Positions 1 to 7,063 of a stretch of DNA of 27,129 bases are shown here, piece by piece. The translations under genes were made by a program, and so were the position numbers. The notes under the pieces were generated by a model. It did no database searches. It was not told the DNA's origin and was given only the letters and a program-made list of their open reading frames with translations. This DNA is from a virus: IMG/VR virus record IMGVR_UViG_3300030688_000098, positions 1-27,129 of that record. One strand, written 5' to 3'. How positions within the stretch are numbered: the stretch's first letter is position 1; the number at the start of each line of letters is the position of its first letter.

Positions 1-875
1 GATCAATTAATCAGGTAGTAACTAACTCACCTATTAATTTAACTTTTCCAATAACTAGTGCAACTATAGTTTATCCAGGGTTAGCTTTATCTGCTATTAT
101 TAAAACTTCCAGTATTGCAATTACTATTAATAATGCATATGTGCAGATCGGAACAAGTGCCGTTACTGGATCGGCCTTAGTTGCTAGTGGAAATATTATT
201 CAGGGAACGACAGGTTCGTTCTTAAATGCCGTAGCTGGTGATTCCATCATATTTAATACTCTTACTCATGGTAGTTATACAATTAAATCAATCAATGGCG
301 ATGTGGCTACTATTAATGAAATTATTTCATATCCCGCTGCAATAGCTGACGCCTTTACAATTCAAAGAAGTGTTGGAAATGTAACTGCTATAATTGGAGG
401 AGCTTCTTATGCCTCATCTTCATTTACTTTTACTTCTCTTGAATATGGTACTTATAATATTATAGCTGGAACACCTTATATTTCTTATATAGCCCTTAGA
501 AAAGATCTTACTGGTTTTTACGATGTAACTAATCTTGATGATTTAAAAGTAGATATGGATGTAACGATTAGTAATCCATTGGGTTTCTATTTAGGAACCG
601 TTGCTCCTACCGCTAATGGTGGATCAGAAACTTTAGCTTATATCTTAACTGACGAAACTGACACTTCTTACATAACGGCATTAAGTGACTTATCTACTAG
701 ACAGGATATCTATTTACTAGTTCCTTTAAGTAATAGTACAAATGTAGCAGAAGCCTATGCCGCTCATGTTACTACAATGTCAGAACCAGCTTCTAGTTAT
801 TTTAGAGCGACCTTACTTAATGCAACTTTACCAGTATCTTCTATATTGGTTTCAGAAACTTATACTCATAGCTAA
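1..875 (+). CDS. Tail sheath protein, N-terminal part (5' end outside window)
   Basis: The reading frame is open from position 3, so the gene begins upstream of the window; an internal GTG at 141 is not a convincing start. The visible ~290 residues are rich in Ser, Thr, Gly and beta-branched residues. The last ~120 residues resemble the central part of contractile-tail sheath proteins (Phage_sheath family): a YIALRKDLTG stretch, a NPLGFYLGTVAPTANGG stretch, then DIYLLVPLSN, AHVTTMSEP and a closing FRATLLNA strand. In one-piece sheaths this block continues into a beta-rich insertion and the C-terminal domain. Here a TAA stop comes about 18 residues later, and the missing part is encoded by the next gene, 16 bases downstream in another frame. 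I infer a two-gene sheath. The alternative is a longer sheath broken by mutation, but the second part has its own good ribosome binding site. Confidence 0.72.
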   Translation, partial: SINQVVTNSPINLTFPITSATIVYPGLALSAIIKTSSIAITINNAYVQIGTSAVTGSALVASGNIIQGTTGSFLNAVAGDSIIFNTLTHGSYTIKSINGDVATINEIISYPAAIADAFTIQRSVGNVTAIIGGASYASSSFTFTSLEYGTYNIIAGTPYISYIALRKDLTGFYDVTNLDDLKVDMDVTISNPLGFYLGTVAPTANGGSETLAYILTDETDTSYITALSDLSTRQDIYLLVPLSNSTNVAEAYAAHVTTMSEPASSYFRATLLNATLPVSSILVSETYTHS

Positions 876-891
876 ATTAGGAGATACATAA

Positions 892-1914
892 ATGACTGCA
901 TTACAACCATTAGTTATAACTGGAACAGGATTTCTCACTGCTGGTGTTAAGATTGGCGATACCGTAGCTACGATAAGTGTAACTAATACTGCCTACACTA
1001 CTACTAATTCAGGAAATCCATTAGTTAGTGGTAAATTATTATCAGTAGGAGCTACACCAAATGTAGCAGTTTTTGCTTACGATTCTATTTTAGTAAGCGA
1101 AGTTACAAGTGAGACTTCTTTAAAGGCCATTCCATATGTAAATGGAGTTGGAATTACAGATTCTTCACAGTCTGCCCAGTATAATTTAGCATTAGGAACT
1201 GGTGATACTTTCACTTATCAAGTTATACATTATCTTACCAAAGATGAACAAGTAACTTCTATTGCAGCTACAGCTTCTTCTTATGCTTCAAAACGCGTTC
1301 TTTATATTTGGCCTCCAGAAGCATATTGGGATTCAGCTTTAACTGAAACCGTGAACGGATCTGCTCTTGCTGCTTGTACCGCTGCTGCTATGGCAACTTA
1401 CCCCGCACAGCAATCATTTACCAATTTAGGTTTTGGTGGACCTTATAAATTACTTTATTCAAATACTTATTTTACACCTACTCAGTTAAATAAACTTAGC
1501 GAAAATGGAGTTTTCGTTTTAGTACAAGATACTCCAGGTGGCAATATCTATAGTCGTCATCAGAAAACAACTAGTACGGTTTCTATTCAGGAACAAGAAT
1601 TCAGTATTACTAAAGCAGTAGATAAACTTTCGTTAGACTTATACTCATCTACCAAACCTTATATCGGTAAGTATAATATTAATCAGGACTTACTTACCCA
1701 GATAGCTTCAGTACTTGATTTATATATGTATAGTGCTCAGTCTAATAAATCTGCTTATTGTGGTGCTTTGATTATTAGTTATGCTACGCCAACTCTTCGC
1801 GCTAATTTAGATGGTGCTAATACCGATCTTACTGTAGGTACTATTGAAATTTCCGTAACTGTCGAAATTGGATATCCTGCAAACTTTGTAAATATTCTGC
1901 TTTACGTTAATTAA
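892..1914 (+). CDS. Tail sheath protein, C-terminal part
   Basis: A 340-residue protein. The ATG is preceded by TTAGGAGATACATAA, a good ribosome binding site. Residues ~1-120 form a beta-rich insertion-like region (GFLTAGVKIGDTVATIS). Then come features of the C-terminal half of contractile sheaths: YLTKDEQVTSIAATASSYA, the RVLYIWPP strand, a helix with AAAMATYPAQQSFTNLGFGG, and the conserved GVFVLVQDTPGGNIYSRHQ followed by TT, EFSITKAVDKLS and YIGKYNIN. This order is the hallmark of the sheath C-terminal domain, which packs on the tail tube and changes position during contraction. It lacks the N-terminal half of the family, which is carried by the gene ending at 875. I infer that the two chains assemble together into one sheath subunit. 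Confidence 0.85.
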   Translation: MTALQPLVITGTGFLTAGVKIGDTVATISVTNTAYTTTNSGNPLVSGKLLSVGATPNVAVFAYDSILVSEVTSETSLKAIPYVNGVGITDSSQSAQYNLALGTGDTFTYQVIHYLTKDEQVTSIAATASSYASKRVLYIWPPEAYWDSALTETVNGSALAACTAAAMATYPAQQSFTNLGFGGPYKLLYSNTYFTPTQLNKLSENGVFVLVQDTPGGNIYSRHQKTTSTVSIQEQEFSITKAVDKLSLDLYSSTKPYIGKYNINQDLLTQIASVLDLYMYSAQSNKSAYCGALIISYATPTLRANLDGANTDLTVGTIEISVTVEIGYPANFVNILLYVN

Positions 1915-1926
1915 AAAGGATTAGAT

Positions 1927-2646
1927 ATGACTCTTTCTATTGCTGATGTTTTAGGATCTGGGGATGGCACTTCAACTTGGAGTTGGAAAGAGAACTTCGT
2001 CCAGTTAGATGAAAATATGGCCACCCCTGGATTGTTTATTGCTGCTGAATCTACACTTATTGCTTTTGGACCAGCTAAGGCTACTGCCGCTTTTGATGTA
2101 GTTAGAATTGGTTTAACTCCAAATATTGCAATTAGTCAACAGATTCCACAGCAACGATTACCTGAGATTGGATCAATGAGAGTGCATATTTTAAATGGCA
2201 CTCCAGTTGGTGGTGGCTCAATGTCACGTCTTGTATATAACGGACCATCATTAGCTCGTTCTTGTTATGGTAATATCTATGATGATAATGGAAACTTAAC
2301 ATCAATTGGTATTACTGGTATGATGACTGACTCAGGAACTGCACAGACGTACGTTGCTAATGCATGGAGTAATATTACTAGCAATCCTGATAAGGTAATG
2401 CAGGCAGATTCAAATACGAATTTGTGGATGTCAATGTGGGACATTAGGCTTCGCACACCCTTCGGAATCTGTATTTATATGCAAGACATAGCTAATCATG
2501 CAGTAGGTGGAATTTATGCAGAAGGAGTTAAAATCAATTCTCATAACTTTAATCAATCTGCTGGACAGTTGATTATGGTTGAAGGTATTAGTTTTGCATT
2601 CGATCGTTTAGTTCCGGTAAAGGGTACGGGAACTTCTTCATCTTAA
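1927..2646 (+). CDS. Probable tail tube / virion structural protein
   Basis: A 239-residue protein starting 12 bases after the sheath gene, with AAAGGATTAGAT upstream of the ATG. No catalytic motif is visible. The sequence is beta-rich and low in charge (RLPEIGSMRVHILNG, IRLRTPFGICIYMQDI, GGIYAEGVKINSHNFNQSA, LIMVEGISFAFDRLVPV), with a Gly/Thr/Ser tail. In myovirus-like genomes the tube gene usually follows the sheath gene, and the size and beta-rich character fit a tube protein. The assignment rests on position and composition rather than on a firm signature motif. A rho-independent terminator follows directly, so this is the last gene of the tail transcript. Confidence 0.5.
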   Translation: MTLSIADVLGSGDGTSTWSWKENFVQLDENMATPGLFIAAESTLIAFGPAKATAAFDVVRIGLTPNIAISQQIPQQRLPEIGSMRVHILNGTPVGGGSMSRLVYNGPSLARSCYGNIYDDNGNLTSIGITGMMTDSGTAQTYVANAWSNITSNPDKVMQADSNTNLWMSMWDIRLRTPFGICIYMQDIANHAVGGIYAEGVKINSHNFNQSAGQLIMVEGISFAFDRLVPVKGTGTSSS

Positions 2647-2668
2647 TTATAGATTATATCTTAAATAT

Positions 2669-2696
2669 AAAAGACCTCTTATTGAGGTCTTTTTTA
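2669..2696 (+). terminator. Rho-independent terminator of tail operon
   Basis: AAGACCTC and GAGGTCTT form a perfect 8-bp stem with a TTATT loop, preceded by A's and followed by a run of T's. It lies 22 bases after the stop codon of the last tail gene. Confidence 0.9.
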
Positions 2697-2719
2697 TTAT
2701 CTGCAATTATTAGAATAAT

Positions 2720-2745
2720 TTTGTTATAATATAAATGGAAGTAAT
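2720..2745 (+). promoter_or_regulatory. Promoter-like site with TATAAT -10
   Basis: A perfect TATAAT (2725-2730) sits in TTGTTATAATATAAATGGA, nearly identical to TTGTTATAATATATATGGA at 14543-14561. The site lies between a terminator and an isolated small gene, which therefore needs its own promoter. No good -35 hexamer is visible, so the shared extended -10 block may be what is recognised. Inference from sequence likeness and position. Confidence 0.6.
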
Positions 2746-2750
2746 ATAAT

Positions 2751-2942
2751 ATGTGGTATATAATTATAATAATCTGGTTTTCTTCTTTAGTATTAATTTT
2801 TGGTAGAATTTATTGGATTAATAGAAAAGAATTAGTTATTTTTAAAAGACCTAAAATATCCCATGATATATTAATTGAATTGAGTAAACGCCCAGATAAG
2901 ATATGGCCAGATTTAGATTCAGTTCTTTTAGAAACTAAATAA
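2751..2942 (+). CDS. Small single-pass membrane protein, unknown function
   Basis: A 63-residue protein. Residues ~3-20 are a strongly hydrophobic segment rich in Ile (YIIIIIWFSSLVLIFG), followed by a Lys/Arg-rich cytoplasmic-type stretch (INRKELVIFKRPK), so an N-terminal membrane anchor is likely. The remaining ~30 residues contain ELSKRPDKIWPDLDSVLLE. The start follows GGAAGTAATATAAT, a moderate ribosome binding site. The gene lies alone between the tail-operon terminator and a bidirectional terminator, with its own TATAAT promoter. Small membrane proteins in such places can be holins, spanins or superinfection-exclusion proteins, but nothing in the sequence decides among them. Confidence 0.7.
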   Translation: MWYIIIIIWFSSLVLIFGRIYWINRKELVIFKRPKISHDILIELSKRPDKIWPDLDSVLLETK

Positions 2943-2943
2943 T

Positions 2944-2972
2944 AAAAAGCCCCTTAACCGGGGCTTTATTTT
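2944..2972. terminator. Bidirectional rho-independent terminator
   Basis: AAAGCCCC (2946-2953) pairs with GGGGCTTT (2960-2967) around the loop TTAACC. T-runs exist on both sides (TTATTTTTTAA on +, TTTTTATT on -). It separates the convergent + strand small gene and the - strand head operon, whose last gene ends at 2984. Confidence 0.88.
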
Positions 2973-2983
2973 TTAACTATTAA

Positions 2984-3820
2984 TTAAAGTTTAAATGCAA
3001 TCATCTGGCCTTCCATTCGAGTATCAGGTACTATCGGAACCCAAATAAATAATACATTCTTATTCTGAAAAACAATATTAACTTTATTTCGTAAATCAGT
3101 TCCGGTAACTGGATCTGTAATTCTAACATCTACATCTGAATTTAAATTGTGATAGAAATTTATCACGTAACGATTATTCACCGGATCGAGGGTCCAATTG
3201 CTCATTACAAATACAAATGGGTCGGTTTTCTGGGGGGTCTGGGGTCTACCGCTGGGACCATTCGGGCCTAGAATACCACCAGGGACGGCAGACATAGAGG
3301 AGGTTCCTGTAGCGGTTAAATAGTCTGGACCAGTATAAAGTCCTGAGTAATCCCAAAGCATATATTCAGCACTTTTAACAATACCAAATGTACGACCATA
3401 ATTAATTGCAAGTTTAAATTCATATTTTTTCTTTTCTACTAATTGAGCCCACATACCAGCTACGCCCATATAAGCTGGACCCTTCGTCCATGGACTAGTA
3501 GTAATACCACTATCATTAAATTGCAATTCATTTCTATATTGTAATACACCAGCAGACTGCAAAATAAACATAGCACTTGCCACAATTAACCAATCCATAA
3601 CTGGAAAATTAGTTAATCCAACGTGAGTTAAAAGTGGTGGAGTGCTATTCCAATCACTAATAGCCATATTAATAGCTAATTTAATTTCATCATCATCTGT
3701 TTCTTCTTTTTTAATTAAAGCATTTAATTTAGGTTTATCTCGAAGAAACATGCGAATAAGATTAATTAAAATTTGTGGAGTCATTTGACCATTTGGAAAG
3801 GTCTGGGGTGGATTAATCAT
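2984..3820 (-). CDS. Probable neck / head-tail connector protein
   Basis: A 278-residue protein and the last gene of the head module. The N-terminal ~140 residues look like a helical adaptor found in large phages: FLRDKPKLNALIKKEE, DDDEIKLAINMAISDWNSTPP, a hydrophobic helix around VASAMFILQSAGVLQYRN, then a GPAYMGVAG turn and a helix ending in FKLAINYGRTFG. A Pro/Gly-rich linker (residues ~180-200) leads to a beta-rich C-terminal domain of ~80 residues (FVFVMSNWTLDPVNNRYVINFYH...). The start has GAGGTAACTCAC before the ATG. It follows a hairpin and a TATAAT-like site, so it may form a separate transcript from the capsid genes. The connector role is inferred from fold-like patterns and position. 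Confidence 0.5.
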   Translation of the reverse strand: MINPPQTFPNGQMTPQILINLIRMFLRDKPKLNALIKKEETDDDEIKLAINMAISDWNSTPPLLTHVGLTNFPVMDWLIVASAMFILQSAGVLQYRNELQFNDSGITTSPWTKGPAYMGVAGMWAQLVEKKKYEFKLAINYGRTFGIVKSAEYMLWDYSGLYTGPDYLTATGTSSMSAVPGGILGPNGPSGRPQTPQKTDPFVFVMSNWTLDPVNNRYVINFYHNLNSDVDVRITDPVTGTDLRNKVNIVFQNKNVLFIWVPIVPDTRMEGQMIAFKL

Positions 3821-3850
3821 GTGAGTTACCTCTATCTGATTATATCATAA

Positions 3851-3886
3851 AACAACAAAAACCGCTAGAAGCGGTTTTTAGTTGTT
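3851..3886 (-). terminator. Hairpin between capsid-side genes and neck gene
   Basis: AAAAACCGC / GCGGTTTTT pair around TAGAA, extended by outer arms AACAAC / GTTGTT. Read on the - strand, the hairpin is followed by a T-rich stretch (TTTTTGTTGTTTTA), fitting a rho-independent terminator after the gene ending at 3902. It could also be a 5' structure of a transcript starting from the adjacent TATAAT-like site at 3896-3891. Confidence 0.7.
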
Positions 3887-3900
3887 TCATATTATAACAA
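3882..3900 (-). promoter_or_regulatory. Promoter-like site (TTGTTATAATAT) on the minus strand
   Basis: On the - strand 3900-3889 reads TTGTTATAATAT, matching the first 12 bases of the promoter-like sites at 2721 and 14543. It lies just before the hairpin and the neck gene. No -35 hexamer is evident. Confidence 0.4.
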
Positions 3901-3901
3901 T

Positions 3902-4273
3902 TTACTTTTTATCATCTGAAGAAGGAGGAGTTACTACTTTTTTAACTTCTTTCTTAGGCTCTTCAACAATATAATTAGATGGGATTCCATTAATAATAGT
4001 AGGTTGAGTATTTTCCCAATCAATTAAACTAACAGGAGCATTTTCGCCTTCAGGAGGATTTAAAGATTTGTAACTTTTATTAAATAATTCCTGACGAGAA
4101 ATAAACTTAAAAGCTTCAGCCTCTTCATGAGAATCTTTAACAATAACGAGACCGCGTTTAACTAGATCATTTAAGATATGCTTTTTACTATCTTCAATAA
4201 ATCCAATCTGCCCCTCTTTTAACGAAAGACCTTCTCCAGTAATATGACCAAACAAAGCTTTGACATACGACAT
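3902..4273 (-). CDS. Small virion-associated protein downstream of capsid gene, unknown
   Basis: A 123-residue protein starting 13 bases after the major capsid gene, with AGGAGTTACAT before the ATG. The N-terminal half is globular (SYVKALFGHITGEGLSLKEG, HILNDLVKRGLVIVKD); the C-terminal third is low-complexity, Pro/Lys/Glu-rich and probably disordered (EEPKKEVKKVVTPPSSDDKK). It has no hydrophobic-x-K-x-A motif, unlike most genes upstream in the operon. Its place next to the capsid gene suggests a head completion or capsid-associated role, but no family is recognised. Confidence 0.6.
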   Translation of the reverse strand: MSYVKALFGHITGEGLSLKEGQIGFIEDSKKHILNDLVKRGLVIVKDSHEEAEAFKFISRQELFNKSYKSLNPPEGENAPVSLIDWENTQPTIINGIPSNYIVEEPKKEVKKVVTPPSSDDKK

Positions 4274-4286
4274 ATGTAACTCCTAT

Positions 4287-5207
4287 TTAAGTGAGAGAGG
4301 CAATACCAGTAACCTTAGCAACTGAGGCAACGTTACCAATTTCAGCACCCTGATCAGCCCATGAATACCATTCGAGAATATTAGCTTCACGCTTCATTTC
4401 CTGTTGAACATCACCCAGGATAAAGTTAGAACCTAAAAATTCAGGCATTGCAATGGCATAGATACTATCATCAGGCCATACGCTATTAGCGGTAGTGGAG
4501 TTAATCGAAGTGATAACTTCATAACCTAAGAATGTCTTTTCCGCAGCAACGCCATTCAGCGCAATACGTCCAACATTCTCATAACCAATCTTATCAGGTT
4601 CGAGCTTAGCCAGGTCCAGCCAAGTTGATTCTGTCATAATAAGGCGAGCAACTCTACGCCGTTTACCAAGCACCTGACGAACCGCTGTAATAACTGCATT
4701 CTTAAAGTTATCTTTTACGGCACCAGCAGTAGCAGCAGAGGTATTACCGGAAGCGGCTACGGAAGCATCAAGTCTAATCTTAAAGAGAGCATCAAGCTGT
4801 TCCTGCATATCCAGTACGAAGTTGTTATTCACAACATCCATAAGAGGATAACGCATTGTCATTAATTCTTCACGGGTCTTCTTAAAGTGCTGAGTTTCAA
4901 TCTTGGTAAAGTAAACTTCATACTTTCTGCCTTCCATAAAGTTAGCAGAACCCTTACCACGGAAGCCAAGAGTGAAAGCCTTAGAATCGGGCTCAATCTC
5001 AACGCGCTTCAGAGGCCAGTCATTAGTAGTATTACGTTCAATCTGTGCTTCGGTAAGTACTACAGGAGGAATAGCGCGATTTAATACGCTAGTCTCACGA
5101 AGGCGATCACGAATAAAATCCTCAGTAAGAGCGGCTACCTTCTCCATACCGGAAGCTGATTTTCCGGTAAATACATCCCAAAGCTGGGAAGCCATCATAT
5201 TACTCAT
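4287..5207 (-). CDS. Major capsid protein (HK97-fold type)
   Basis: A 306-residue protein with a strong ribosome binding site (TAGGAGATTTTAATTATG). The base composition is visibly richer in G+C than its neighbours, as expected for a highly expressed gene. Likely HK97-fold features are an N-terminal helical arm with DFIRDRLRETSVLNRAIPP, an E-loop-like stretch (VEIEPDSKAFTLGFRGKG), a long spine-helix-like segment (VNNNFVLDMQEQLDALFKIRLD), and a P-domain/A-domain-like region with KNAVITAVRQVLGKRRRVARLIMTES split around it. Residues 21-25 are MEKVA followed by ALTEDF, which fits the motif proposed below as the prohead protease site; cleavage there would remove a 25-residue N-terminal peptide. Identity rests on size, operon place and sequence pattern. 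Confidence 0.78.
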   Translation of the reverse strand: MSNMMASQLWDVFTGKSASGMEKVAALTEDFIRDRLRETSVLNRAIPPVVLTEAQIERNTTNDWPLKRVEIEPDSKAFTLGFRGKGSANFMEGRKYEVYFTKIETQHFKKTREELMTMRYPLMDVVNNNFVLDMQEQLDALFKIRLDASVAASGNTSAATAGAVKDNFKNAVITAVRQVLGKRRRVARLIMTESTWLDLAKLEPDKIGYENVGRIALNGVAAEKTFLGYEVITSINSTTANSVWPDDSIYAIAMPEFLGSNFILGDVQQEMKREANILEWYSWADQGAEIGNVASVAKVTGIASLT

Positions 5208-5240
5208 AATTAAAATCTCCTATTTAATTTTTAATTTATC

Positions 5241-5675
5241 TTAAAAGGTTACGATACGATAAACCGAAGTGCTAATACCCTGAGCATCATTAGCAATGCT
5301 GTAACTATCAGCTACCTGACCTTTAACCAAATTAGCATCGCCAGGAAGACTAGCTGCAATAAGTAAACCGGCAGTAGCACCAGTGCCAGGCTTAAGATAA
5401 GAACCAATGGCAGGTGATCCAGAAACCTGATCAGTTTCAGCTTCCATGACACCATAAACTACGGTATAAGAACCGGAAGTCTGACTTAACAGATCTTCAA
5501 AGATGAAACCAATTGAAGATCCAAGACCTACGGTGCTATTATCAGATTTAGCAATAGTATTAGAAGTACCAGTTAACTGAACAACCGTACCTTTAACCAG
5601 TCCGGCGGGGCCAGAACGGCTAGTGATCATTACTGAGTGAGAACCTTCCTGAAGGCCACTGAGAATGTTAAACAT
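5241..5675 (-). CDS. Probable capsid decoration / head-stabilising protein
   Basis: A 144-residue protein just upstream of the major capsid gene in the operon, with AAGGAGATATAAAAT before the ATG. It is almost wholly beta-rich, with many Gly, Ser, Thr and Val residues and few charges (GPAGLVKGTVVQLTGT, SYTVVYGVMEAETDQVSGSP, IGSYLKPGTGATAGLLIAAS). Its G+C content is visibly raised, as in the capsid gene, suggesting high expression. It lacks the K-x-A motif, as expected for a protein added to the outside of the shell after proteolysis. The decoration role is inferred from location, size and composition. Confidence 0.55.
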   Translation of the reverse strand: MFNILSGLQEGSHSVMITSRSGPAGLVKGTVVQLTGTSNTIAKSDNSTVGLGSSIGFIFEDLLSQTSGSYTVVYGVMEAETDQVSGSPAIGSYLKPGTGATAGLLIAASLPGDANLVKGQVADSYSIANDAQGISTSVYRIVTF

Positions 5676-5700
5676 ATTTTATATCTCCTTGATATAATGG

Positions 5701-6084
5701 TTAATTTTCGTCAAGTCCTAATTCACCCATTAACGCAGCTTGCTTTTCCATGAATGAATCAATTGCTTTAGAGCCTGAAATTGGAATTACTTTTTCTTCT
5801 GTATATACGGAACCAAAAGATCTATTCTGTCTCATAATAGAGGCCATTTTTACCATGGCATCGATACTTTCACCTGATTCGCTCGCAGTCTTAATCATAT
5901 CAGAAGCCTGATTAAAAGACACGCCTAATTTAACGGCCACTTCCTCCGCTTTCTTGGACATATCTTCGTCTTTTCCCTTAGACTGAATCTGAGCAGTTAA
6001 TTCTTGAATAATAGCAGCAGATTCATCTAAAAGCTGTAAAGCATCCTGAAGCGGATCTGATTGACCTTGCTGAACTGGGTCCAT
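5701..6084 (-). CDS. Prohead core/scaffold-like protein with four K-x-A motifs
   Basis: A 127-residue mainly helical acidic protein. It contains four hydrophobic-x-K-x-A motifs: MSKKA-E, MIKTA-S, MVKMA-S and MEKQA-A, each beginning with Met. An N-terminal coiled-coil-like helix (LQDALQLLDESAAIIQELTAQIQ) precedes them. The ribosome binding site GAGG lies inside the end of the upstream gene, one base away, so translation is likely coupled. No family is recognised. Position between protease and capsid genes, together with the motif density, suggests a prohead core component cut during head maturation. Confidence 0.6.
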   Translation of the reverse strand: MDPVQQGQSDPLQDALQLLDESAAIIQELTAQIQSKGKDEDMSKKAEEVAVKLGVSFNQASDMIKTASESGESIDAMVKMASIMRQNRSFGSVYTEEKVIPISGSKAIDSFMEKQAALMGELGLDEN

Positions 6085-6085
6085 T

Positions 6086-6490
6086 TTAATTTACCTCTTT
6101 AAAAAGTTTAGATCCTCTAGCCGAAACTAACGAAGCTAAAGAGGCTAATTTAATTTGCGTTCCATCAGGTCTTTGAATCATTACTGTGCTATTACCAGAA
6201 GTAGTAGCTCCTACAGCTTGAGCAGCGGCAGCTTCGGCAGGTTGATCTTCCTGATTAGGCTGCGCATTAGGATCACCTTCTGCTGGAGTCCCACCCTGAG
6301 ATAAAGCAGCTTTAAACTGTTCTACTTTCTGTAAAAAGGCTTGAGCAGTAGTTAAAATATCACCACCACCCTGTTCCTGATTAGATGGAGCATCGGGCGC
6401 ACCATTTTCATCATTAGCTGACTTTTCTAAATCCGAACCAATCTCAGATTCGGCTTCTGCTAAAAGTTTATCAATAAAACTATCACTCAT
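6086..6490 (-). CDS. Acidic low-complexity prohead protein, scaffold-like
   Basis: A 134-residue protein. The N-terminus is acidic (FIDKLLAEAESEIGSDLEKSA), and the middle is probably disordered, rich in Gln, Gly, Pro, Ala and Asn (GGTPAEGDPNAQPNQEDQPA, AEAAAAQAVGATTSGNS). The C-terminus (MIQRPDGTQIKLASLASLVS) looks ordered and carries a weaker IKLA-S version of the motif; the N-terminus has a good one, LEKSA-N. It starts directly after the previous gene's stop, with GGGAG inside that gene. A similar C-terminal helix-turn-helix is often used by scaffolds to bind capsid subunits, but this is inference from composition and place. Confidence 0.6.
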   Translation of the reverse strand: MSDSFIDKLLAEAESEIGSDLEKSANDENGAPDAPSNQEQGGGDILTTAQAFLQKVEQFKAALSQGGTPAEGDPNAQPNQEDQPAEAAAAQAVGATTSGNSTVMIQRPDGTQIKLASLASLVSARGSKLFKEVN

Positions 6491-7063
6491 TTAAGCTCCC
6501 ACCATCGCATTTAATTCATCGGAAAGAGCAGTAGCAGTTTCCTCATCAATAGATTTATTTAAAAAAGCAGCTTGTAATTCTACTTTAACCATTTTAATTA
6601 ATTCCTGAATAGCATCAGGATATTGTTCACCTACAGCTTTAACAAATGGAATAATTTTATTAGATTGACCAGCCTCGCAAGCTTCACTTACCGCATTTTT
6701 AATATCCTGAGCCCGCATACCACCTGGAGTATTAGTTGGGTCCATAGTTTCATTAGTTTTATTACCAGTAGCAGGAGTACTATCTATTTTAACATTTTCA
6801 TCTTCTACAGCAGCTTGTTCTGCACTTTCCTCATTAGGATTATCGGTATTTTCAACCTCTTCCTTTTCTTCTTTAGGTTCTTTCTTTTCAGATAATTCTT
6901 CGGCAATCTTTTCTAAGACAAGCTGTGCTGTATAATTTGCGGTCTTTTCTAACAAAGGAAAGATAGCATCTATTACTTTATTAACCATTTCATCTTGAGC
7001 TTCAGACGCGAGTTTTTGCAAGACCTCTGGCTCTGTTTTTTCTATAAATTCTTTGAGATCCAT
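6491..7063 (-). CDS. Acidic scaffold-like prohead protein
   Basis: A 190-residue protein. The N-terminal ~60 residues are helical with three K-x-A motifs (LQKLA-S, LEKTA-N, LEKIA-E). Residues ~58-110 are a highly acidic, Glu/Lys/Asn-rich, probably disordered stretch. The C-terminal ~75 residues look like a compact helical domain (RAQDIKNAVSEACEAGQSNK, FVKAVGEQYPDAIQELIKMV). Its ATG shares one base with the stop codon of the protease gene (TAATG), which implies translational coupling. In T4-type head modules the scaffold gene lies between protease and capsid; this one fits that place and composition. The scaffold call is inference. Confidence 0.6.
   Translation of the reverse strand: MDLKEFIEKTEPEVLQKLASEAQDEMVNKVIDAIFPLLEKTANYTAQLVLEKIAEELSEKKEPKEEKEEVENTDNPNEESAEQAAVEDENVKIDSTPATGNKTNETMDPTNTPGGMRAQDIKNAVSEACEAGQSNKIIPFVKAVGEQYPDAIQELIKMVKVELQAAFLNKSIDEETATALSDELNAMVGA

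Noticed and set aside
892-1914. Sheath split caused by programmed frameshifting
   Set aside because: There is no slippery heptamer at the junction, the first frame ends 16 bases before the second start, and a proper ribosome binding site is present; independent translation is simpler.
4887-5244. Open frames on the + strand across the capsid gene
   Set aside because: They are antisense to a clear capsid protein, overlap each other and show no ribosome binding site or recognisable protein pattern.
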